From: an uncultured Burkholderiales bacterium
GTDB taxonomy: Bacteria > Pseudomonadota > Gammaproteobacteria > Burkholderiales > Burkholderiaceae_E
NCBI GenBank assembly: GCA_903898725.1
Contig: CAIUGQ010000078.1
Location: forward strand, 1 to 10,963
Direction: 5' to 3'
DNA: 10,963 nucleotides
Each line of letters opens with the position of its first letter. Position 1 is the first letter of the stretch. Under the pieces are notes generated by a model. The model did no database searches. It was not told the origin of the DNA and saw nothing but the letters and a program-made list of their open reading frames with translations. Shown one piece after another: positions 6,507 through 10,963 of this stretch. The position numbers and the translations under genes are program-made.

Positions 6507-7207
6507 GATCGTGCCTTCTTCCAGGCCTCGTAGCGGGCGCGCTGCTCGGCGTTCGGCGGATACAGGCCCGGCAGCGGGGCACCCGCGTCGACCTCGCCCA
6601 TGATCCAGGCCTCGAGGCGCTCCTGCTCGGGGGCGGCCTCGGCGATCGCCTGCGCGATGGCCGCGGGCACCAGCACCGCGCCGTCGCCGTCGGCGACGAT
6701 CCAGTCGTCGGGGAACACCGCGACGCCGCCGCAGCCGATCGGCTGCTGCCAGGCGACGAAGGTCAGGCCGGCGACCGAGGGCGGGGCGGCCGTGCCCCGG
6801 CACCAGACGGGCAGCCCGGTGCCGAGCACGCCCTCGGCATCGCGCACGACGCCGTCGGTGACCAGTGCGGCGACCTGGCGCTTGGCCATCCGCGCGCAGA
6901 GGATGTCGCCGAAGATGCCGGCGTCGGTCACGCCCATCGCGTCGACGACCGCCACGCAGCCGGCCGGCATCGCCTCGATGGCGGCACGGGTGGAGATCGG
7001 CGAGGACCAGGACTCGGGCGTGGCCAGGTCCTCGCGGGCCGGCACGAAGCGAAGCGTGAACGCCCGCCCGACGACCCGCGGCCCGCCGGCGCGCAGCGGT
7101 GCCGCGCCGCGCAGCCAGGTGTTGCGCAGGCCGTGCTTGAGCAGCAGCGTGGTGAGGGTCGCGGTGGTGACGCCCCGCAGGGCGTCGGCGATGGCGGAGT
7201 CGGACAT
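6503..7207 (-). CDS. RraA-like / HMG aldolase superfamily protein
   Basis: A 234-aa protein of the RraA/4-hydroxy-4-methyl-2-oxoglutarate (HMG) aldolase fold. Members either bind RNase E (E. coli RraA) or are metal-dependent aldolases/decarboxylases acting on 2-oxo acids in aromatic ring catabolism. The key stretch is GD (100-101) followed by VTDGVVRD, with Arg122-Asp123 as the expected active-site pair, then GLPVWCRG. The C-terminal extension (EQERLEAWIM ... LPGLYPPN) makes it longer than E. coli RraA (161 aa) and resembles the long bacterial proteins often named ribonuclease activity regulator RraA. In aldolases an acid follows the RD pair at +3; here the Glu is at +2 (RDAEG). Enzyme or regulator cannot be decided from sequence. 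The ATG at 7207 lacks a clear Shine-Dalgarno. The gene is tightly coupled to the M16 peptidase downstream. Confidence 0.9.
   Translation of the reverse strand: MSDSAIADALRGVTTATLTTLLLKHGLRNTWLRGAAPLRAGGPRVVGRAFTLRFVPAREDLATPESWSSPISTRAAIEAMPAGCVAVVDAMGVTDAGIFGDILCARMAKRQVAALVTDGVVRDAEGVLGTGLPVWCRGTAAPPSVAGLTFVAWQQPIGCGGVAVFPDDWIVADGDGAVLVPAAIAQAIAEAAPEQERLEAWIMGEVDAGAPLPGLYPPNAEQRARYEAWKKARS
6514..6522 (-). promoter_or_regulatory. Shine-Dalgarno for the M16 gene, inside the RraA-like gene
   Basis: GGAAGAAGG on the minus strand lies 7 nt before the GTG at 6506. It is embedded in the last codons of the RraA-like gene and decides between the GTG and the downstream ATG at 6452. Confidence 0.65.
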
Positions 7208-7284
7208 CGGTCGGGGCGGCCGGGCAGGACAGCGGGAACGGGGCAGTCTACACGCGCCGACGGCCGCGGCCGGCGGTGCCCCCT

Positions 7285-9831
7285 TCAGTGGCGCAGGGGC
7301 CTGACCGGCCGGGTCGGCCCGACGGCGGCGGCCCGCAGCCGCTCGGCGAACGCGTGGGCGTCGATCGGCATGCCGAGCAGGAAGCCCTGGCCATCCTCGC
7401 AGCCGATCCGCCGCAGCGCGGCCAGCTGCGCATCGGTCTCGATGCCCTCGGCGGTCACGCACAGGCCCAGCGTGCGGCTCATCGCGACGATGGTCTCGAC
7501 GATCGCCAGCGCACTGGTGTCGTCGGGCAGGTCGTGCACGAAGCTGCGGTCGATCTTGAGCCGGTCGAGCGGCAGGTGCTTGAGCGCCGACAGCGACGAG
7601 TAGCCGGTGCCGAAGTCGTCGATGGCGATGCGCACGCCGAGCGCCCGGATGGCATCGAGCTGGTGCAGCGACGCCGCCCCGGCCCGCAATGCGGTCTCGG
7701 TCACCTCGATCTCCAGCCGGTCGGGCGACAGCCCGGAGGACTCGAGCAGGCGCCGCAGCCGGCCGGCGAAGTCGCCGCGCTCGAGCTGGCGGGGCGAGAC
7801 GTTCATGCACAGCCGAGGCGGCATCAGCCCCGCGTCGGCCCAGGCGCGGGCGTGTTCGCAGATCCGCTCGAGCACGAACACGCCGATCGTCTCGATCAGC
7901 CCGCTGTCCTCGGCGACCGGCACGAACTGCTGCGGCGCCACCGAGACGCCGTCCTCGCGGCGCCAGCGCAGCAGCGCCTCGGCGGCGACCAGGCTGGCAT
8001 CGCGCAGCGCGAAGATCGGCTGGAAGTGCAGCTCGAGCTCGCCGCGCTCGAGCGAGCGGCGCAGCCCCTGCTCGACGTCCAGACGCCGGCGCGCGCGCCG
8101 AGCCAGGGCCCGGGTGTAGAAGGACACGTGGTTTCGGCCGCTGGCCTTGGCCGCATACATCGCCGAGTCGGCCGCCATCATCAGCGAGCCGCGGTCGCCG
8201 CCGTCCTGCGGGAACACCGCGACGCCGATGCTCGCGGTGCCCTTGACCCCGCGGCCGCCGACGTCGACCGGCTCGGCCAGCAGCGAGAGCAGCTTGTCGG
8301 CGAGCCGGCTCGCGTCCTCGGGCTGCGCGAGGTCGGTCATCACCACGACGAACTCGTCGCCGCCCAGCCGCGCCGCGGTGTCGGCGTCGCGGATCGACGC
8401 ACGCAGGCGCCGGCCGACCTCCTGCAGCAGCCGGTCGCCCGCGGCGTGGCCGAGCGAATCGTTGATCGTCTTGAAGCCGTCGAGGTCGATGAACATCAGC
8501 GCGACCCCATGGCCGAGCCGGCGCGCGCGCTGCAGCTCGTGGTCGAGCCGCTCGTCGAGCAGCGCACGGTTCGGCAGGCCCGTCAGCACGTCATGGTGCG
8601 CGAGGTAGTTCAGCTGTTCCTGCGCCCGCCGCATCGAGGTCAGGTCCGAGCAGGTCAGCACGTACCGCACCTCGTCGTCCTCGGCCTCGGGCACGCGGCT
8701 CGCCGTCTGCAGCGCGACCAGCAGCAGGCCATCGCGCCGGCGCAGGCCGACCTCGCCGCGCCAGTGGCCGTCGGGTGCCGTCGCGAGCGCCGCCCAGAAG
8801 CCCTCTGGATGCGGCGGATCGTGCAGCAGCGCGTCGGTGTCGCGACCGAGGACTTCGGCCTCGGTCCAGCCGGTGAGCGCGACGAACGCCGGGTTCACCG
8901 ACACGATGCGCCGCCGGGTGTCGGCCATCACGATCGCATCGGCCGTCCGCTCGTAGACGATGCCCGCCTGCCGCAGCCGCTCCTCGGCGTGGCGGCGCGC
9001 CGTCACGTCGCGCAGCAGGCCGACGACGCGGGTGGACACGCCGGTCTCGACGCTGCCGCGCAGCTCGCCGAGTCGCGTGCCGGCGAGCGGCGTGGCGTTG
9101 AGCTCGATCCATCGGCCACCCGCCTCCGGGTCGGCCTCGGGGCCCGCCAGCGGACCAGCCTGCGGACTCGGATGCGGACCCGAATGCGGACCCGTCACGG
9201 GCCACACGCCGCTGACCGGCTGCCCCCGGACGAGCGTCGCGCGGATCGACTCCCGGTCGGCGGCGGCGAAGCCCGCGAGCAGCTGCGACAGGTCGCCGGG
9301 CACCGCGTCCGGCCGGGCGAACGTGCCGCGGTCGGTGCGCGGATCCCAGTCCCACACGACGAGTCCGGCGACGTCCATCGCGAGCCGCAGCCGCTCTTCG
9401 CTGCGCTCGACGGCGGCGTCGGCGTCGTGCCGCGCGAGCGCGACCTGGATCGTCGCGTGCAGTTCGCGGCTCTCGTAGGGCTTGATCAGGTAGCCGTAGG
9501 GGCGGCTCGACTGCGCGCGGGCGAGCGTCTCGTCCTCCGCATAGGCGGTCATGAAGACCACCGGCGTGCGCGAGGTCCGCCGGATCCGGCAGGCGGCCTC
9601 GATGCCGTCGATCGCACCTTCGATGTTGATGTCCATCAGGACCAGATCGGGGCTCAGCGCATCGACCGCGCGCACTGCATCCTCGCCGAGGGCGACCGTG
9701 CGCAGCACCCGATAGCCCATCTCGGCGAGCTGCTGCGACAGGTCGAGCGCGACGATCCGCTCGTCCTCGACGATCACGATCGAGGCCGTGCGCAGGTGCG
9801 GGCGTACCGCGGCTTCCACCAGCGCGTTCAT
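7285..9831 (-). CDS. REC-PAS-PAS-GGDEF-EAL response regulator (c-di-GMP synthesis/hydrolysis)
   Basis: An 848-aa cytoplasmic signalling protein. Residues 17-133 form a receiver domain with acidic pocket E22-D23, phospho-acceptor Asp67 (LMDINIEG), Thr95 and Lys117. A PAS-like region covers about 142-280 and a second PAS about 290-400 (SVNPAFVALTGWTEAEVLG). The GGDEF domain spans about 406-575 with intact GGDEF at 490-494 and an inhibitory site RDAD (481-484) exactly five residues before it. The EAL domain spans about 588-835 with EALLRW (618-623), NVSPRQL, the TET of EVTET, DDFGTGYSS (738-746), KIDRSFV and AEGIET. Both output domains look catalytically intact, so the net effect on cyclic di-GMP is probably set by phosphorylation and PAS signals. 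Its ATG overlaps the kinase stop (ATGA), with GGAGGG 6 nt upstream. The kinase is its likely phosphodonor. A proline/glycine-rich insert sits at residues 212-237. Confidence 0.96.
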   Translation of the reverse strand: MNALVEAAVRPHLRTASIVIVEDERIVALDLSQQLAEMGYRVLRTVALGEDAVRAVDALSPDLVLMDINIEGAIDGIEAACRIRRTSRTPVVFMTAYAEDETLARAQSSRPYGYLIKPYESRELHATIQVALARHDADAAVERSEERLRLAMDVAGLVVWDWDPRTDRGTFARPDAVPGDLSQLLAGFAAADRESIRATLVRGQPVSGVWPVTGPHSGPHPSPQAGPLAGPEADPEAGGRWIELNATPLAGTRLGELRGSVETGVSTRVVGLLRDVTARRHAEERLRQAGIVYERTADAIVMADTRRRIVSVNPAFVALTGWTEAEVLGRDTDALLHDPPHPEGFWAALATAPDGHWRGEVGLRRRDGLLLVALQTASRVPEAEDDEVRYVLTCSDLTSMRRAQEQLNYLAHHDVLTGLPNRALLDERLDHELQRARRLGHGVALMFIDLDGFKTINDSLGHAAGDRLLQEVGRRLRASIRDADTAARLGGDEFVVVMTDLAQPEDASRLADKLLSLLAEPVDVGGRGVKGTASIGVAVFPQDGGDRGSLMMAADSAMYAAKASGRNHVSFYTRALARRARRRLDVEQGLRRSLERGELELHFQPIFALRDASLVAAEALLRWRREDGVSVAPQQFVPVAEDSGLIETIGVFVLERICEHARAWADAGLMPPRLCMNVSPRQLERGDFAGRLRRLLESSGLSPDRLEIEVTETALRAGAASLHQLDAIRALGVRIAIDDFGTGYSSLSALKHLPLDRLKIDRSFVHDLPDDTSALAIVETIVAMSRTLGLCVTAEGIETDAQLAALRRIGCEDGQGFLLGMPIDAHAFAERLRAAAVGPTRPVRPLRH
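9150..9197. repeat. Four tandem 12-bp repeats inside the first PAS region
   Basis: Units of 12 bp begin with GCGGAC at 9150, 9162, 9174 and 9186. Units 3 and 4 match at 9 of 12 positions; the others keep the GCGGAC core. On the minus strand they encode four-residue steps (TGPH, SGPH, PSPQ, AGPL), continued by AGPE and ADPE in the protein. The insert lies between two predicted PAS strands and would form a flexible loop. It keeps the reading frame. Confidence 0.8.
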
Positions 9832-10760
9832 CGCCGGCCCTCCGCGACGACCGGGAACCGGACCTCGACGCGGGTGCCGGGCGGCAGGCCGTGCTCGAGG
9901 CTGCCGCCGAGCTGATCGACCAGCAGCGGCACCAGCTGCAGGCCGAGCGAGGTCGGCGACCCGGTGCCGACATCGGACGGCAGTCCGACCCCGTCGTCCT
10001 CGACCCAGAGGCGCGCCGTGTCGCCCTCGACGCCGATGCCCACCGTGATCGTCCCGGTGCGCCCATCGGGAAACGCGTGGCGGTAGGCATGGGTCACCAG
10101 CTCGTTGACCAGGAGTCCGCAGGGGATCGCGCGCGGCAGCGCGAGGTGCAGCGGGGCATCGGTGCCCTCGGTGCGCAGATGCACGCCCGGGGTGCCGGCT
10201 CGCTGTCCGTCGGCGAGCAGACGGGTGAGCTGCACGAGGTACTCGCCGACGTGGAGCTGCGCGACGTCCGGGTGCTCGTGCAGCAGCTGGTGGGTGAGGG
10301 CCATCGCGTGGACACGGTTGCGGCAGGCACCGAGCGCGGCATGCACCTCGGCCGAGGCGCCCCGCGCCTGCAGCGACAGCAGGCTGGTGATCACCTGCAG
10401 GTTGTTCTTCACCCGGTGATGGACCTCGTCGAGCAGGACGGTCTTCTCGCGCAGCATCGCCTCGAGCTGGCGCTGCTCGGCCTGACGCTCGCCGGGGTCG
10501 ACCACGGTCGCCGGCACCGAGATGACGCCGTCCTGGCGGCGCGGCAGCAGGCCGGTCTCTACCGGGGGGGCGTCGGCCGCCCGCGAGCGGATGCCGGCCT
10601 TGCTGGGCAGGCACAGGCCCAGCGCCAGCCCAGACAGCACGCCGACGAGCGTGGGGCGCCGGCCGAGCACGGCCAGCCCGAGCGCCGCGGCCATCACCAG
10701 CCATCCCGCCGCCTCGTGCCGTCTGCCCGCCTTCGCGTGCCGTGTTCCCGCCCCTGCCAT
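9828..10760 (-). CDS. Membrane-anchored HisKA_2 sensor histidine kinase
   Basis: A 310-aa kinase. Two short hydrophobic segments (about 19-33 and 37-52) suggest a membrane hairpin with almost no periplasmic part and no separate sensor domain. A linker (53-100) leads to the HisKA_2 dimerisation helix with EVHHRVKNNLQ; His115 is the expected phospho-acceptor. The ATPase domain follows: N-box NELVTHAYRHAF (219-230), G1 box EDDGVGLP (254-261), G2 region SLGLQLVPLLVDQLGG (271-286), and C-terminal strand GTRVEVRFPV. The N-box has His224 where most relatives have Asn (TNA). The stop codon overlaps the start of the REC-PAS-GGDEF-EAL gene, so the two form a coupled two-component pair. The ATG at 10760 is preceded by a GAGGCGAG stretch. 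The signal sensed is unknown; it could be membrane state or an unseen partner. Confidence 0.93.
   Translation of the reverse strand: MAGAGTRHAKAGRRHEAAGWLVMAAALGLAVLGRRPTLVGVLSGLALGLCLPSKAGIRSRAADAPPVETGLLPRRQDGVISVPATVVDPGERQAEQRQLEAMLREKTVLLDEVHHRVKNNLQVITSLLSLQARGASAEVHAALGACRNRVHAMALTHQLLHEHPDVAQLHVGEYLVQLTRLLADGQRAGTPGVHLRTEGTDAPLHLALPRAIPCGLLVNELVTHAYRHAFPDGRTGTITVGIGVEGDTARLWVEDDGVGLPSDVGTGSPTSLGLQLVPLLVDQLGGSLEHGLPPGTRVEVRFPVVAEGRR
9838..9843 (-). promoter_or_regulatory. Shine-Dalgarno for the GGDEF-EAL gene, inside the kinase gene
   Basis: GGAGGG on the minus strand lies 6 nt before the ATG at 9831, within the last codons of the kinase gene. It allows independent as well as coupled initiation. 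Confidence 0.7.
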
Positions 10761-10770
10761 CGATCGTCTC

Positions 10771-10788
10771 GCCTCGCGGCGACGAGGC
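10771..10788 (-). other. Inverted repeat in the kinase leader
   Basis: GCCTCG (10771-10776) and CGAGGC (10783-10788) form a 6-bp stem with a 6-nt loop. On the minus strand the stem ends 10 nt before the kinase ATG and takes in part of the GAGG stretch that may serve as its ribosome binding site. It could damp initiation, but short GC repeats are frequent in this DNA. The 89-bp gap between the kinase and the upstream gene (10761-10849) shows nothing else I can name. Confidence 0.25.
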
Positions 10789-10849
10789 AGGCAAGGGTCG
10801 GACCCGCCCCCGCTGCGGCCGGCGGAGCGGACGCGGGAGGGCCGTGTCG

Positions 10850-10963
10850 TCAGCGACCCGGCGCCCCGCCCGCGCCCTCGCTCGCCCGCACGAAGTCGAC
10901 GATCCCGCGGGCGACCTCCTCGCCCGCGTCCTCCTGCAGGAAGTGTCCGGCACCGCGGATGCG
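10850..10963 (-). CDS. C-terminal end of a haloalkane-dehalogenase-like alpha/beta-hydrolase (partial)
   Basis: Only the last 37 codons and a TGA stop (10850-10852) are in the window; the gene continues beyond the right edge. The tail reads RIRGAGHFLQEDAGEEVARG and then IVDFVRASEG, ending in a short Gly/Ala-rich tail. GAGHFLQED is the typical motif around the catalytic histidine near the C-terminus of haloalkane dehalogenases and close alpha/beta-hydrolases (the general base of the Asp-His-acid triad). The GEEVA..I..F helix that follows fits the same fold. The nucleophile and halide-binding residues are outside the window, so true dehalogenase activity is not shown; an epoxide hydrolase-like or other alpha/beta-hydrolase remains possible. 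It ends 89 bp before the kinase start on the same strand. Confidence 0.78.
   Translation of the reverse strand, partial: RIRGAGHFLQEDAGEEVARGIVDFVRASEGAGGAPGR

Noticed and set aside
3863..6533. Long plus-strand open frames opposite the CoA-transferase and M16 genes.
   Set aside because: No recognisable motifs, while the minus strand carries clear catalytic residues of known families.
7261..7272. Perfect 12-bp palindrome CGGCCGCGGCCG just after the GGDEF-EAL stop.
   Set aside because: No T-tract and no usable loop; such palindromes arise readily in this GC-rich DNA.
7276..9915. A very long open frame on the plus strand opposite the GGDEF-EAL gene.
   Set aside because: Its product is an Arg/Gly/His-rich sequence without domain motifs; the opposite strand encodes intact REC, PAS, GGDEF and EAL domains. 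It is an effect of high GC.
9832..10953. An upstream extension of the GGDEF-EAL frame giving over 1200 residues.
   Set aside because: The extension overlaps the histidine kinase in another frame and has no domain features; the ATG at 9831 has a Shine-Dalgarno and the typical ATGA overlap.

Overview
This is a very GC-rich window with dense coding, third-position G/C bias and long antisense open frames. The gene content is typical of a soil or aquatic proteobacterium: CaiB-type CoA-transferase, CitE-like lyase, RraA-like aldolase, GMC oxidoreductase and HisKA_2 kinase. I infer a betaproteobacterium, probably Burkholderiales, from general resemblance only. No phage, IS element, CRISPR array or defence locus is visible. 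It reads as ordinary chromosome with some unusual local details.

Layout, left to right. Bases 19-94 are a tRNA-Ala with anticodon CGC, followed by a perfect 14-bp terminator hairpin. Two plus-strand metabolic genes follow: a crotonase-fold enoyl-CoA hydratase/isomerase (156-1031) and a GMC-family FAD oxidoreductase (1187-2839). They converge on a minus-strand block that fills the rest of the window. In the order transcribed (right to left), the block holds: the C-terminal end of a haloalkane-dehalogenase-like alpha/beta-hydrolase (cut by the window edge), a HisKA_2 histidine kinase, a REC-PAS-PAS-GGDEF-EAL protein, an RraA/HMG-aldolase-like protein, an M16 zinc peptidase, a class III CoA-transferase, and a CitE-like acyl-CoA lyase.

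How the genes may work together. Two pairs overlap by 4 bp, which suggests translational coupling. The kinase stop overlaps the start of the REC-GGDEF-EAL gene (ATGA), making a likely two-component module whose output is cyclic di-GMP turnover. The RraA-like stop overlaps the M16 start (GTGA), an association I cannot explain from known function. The CoA-transferase and CitE-like lyase lie 17 bp apart and probably activate a dicarboxylic or hydroxy acid as its CoA ester and then cleave it. This resembles itaconate/citramalate or malate catabolism, but no MaoC-type hydratase is seen. The crotonase and GMC genes suggest further acyl-CoA or alcohol oxidation; no shared pathway can be shown.

Three short tandem repeats stand out: 28 bp x2 between the convergent genes, 21 bp x3 ending at the M16 stop codon, and 12 bp x4 inside the first PAS-like region of the GGDEF-EAL gene. 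The kinase also has His where the second N-box Asn is expected. The best leads for follow-up are the kinase/c-di-GMP pair with its atypical kinase, and the RraA-M16 coupling.
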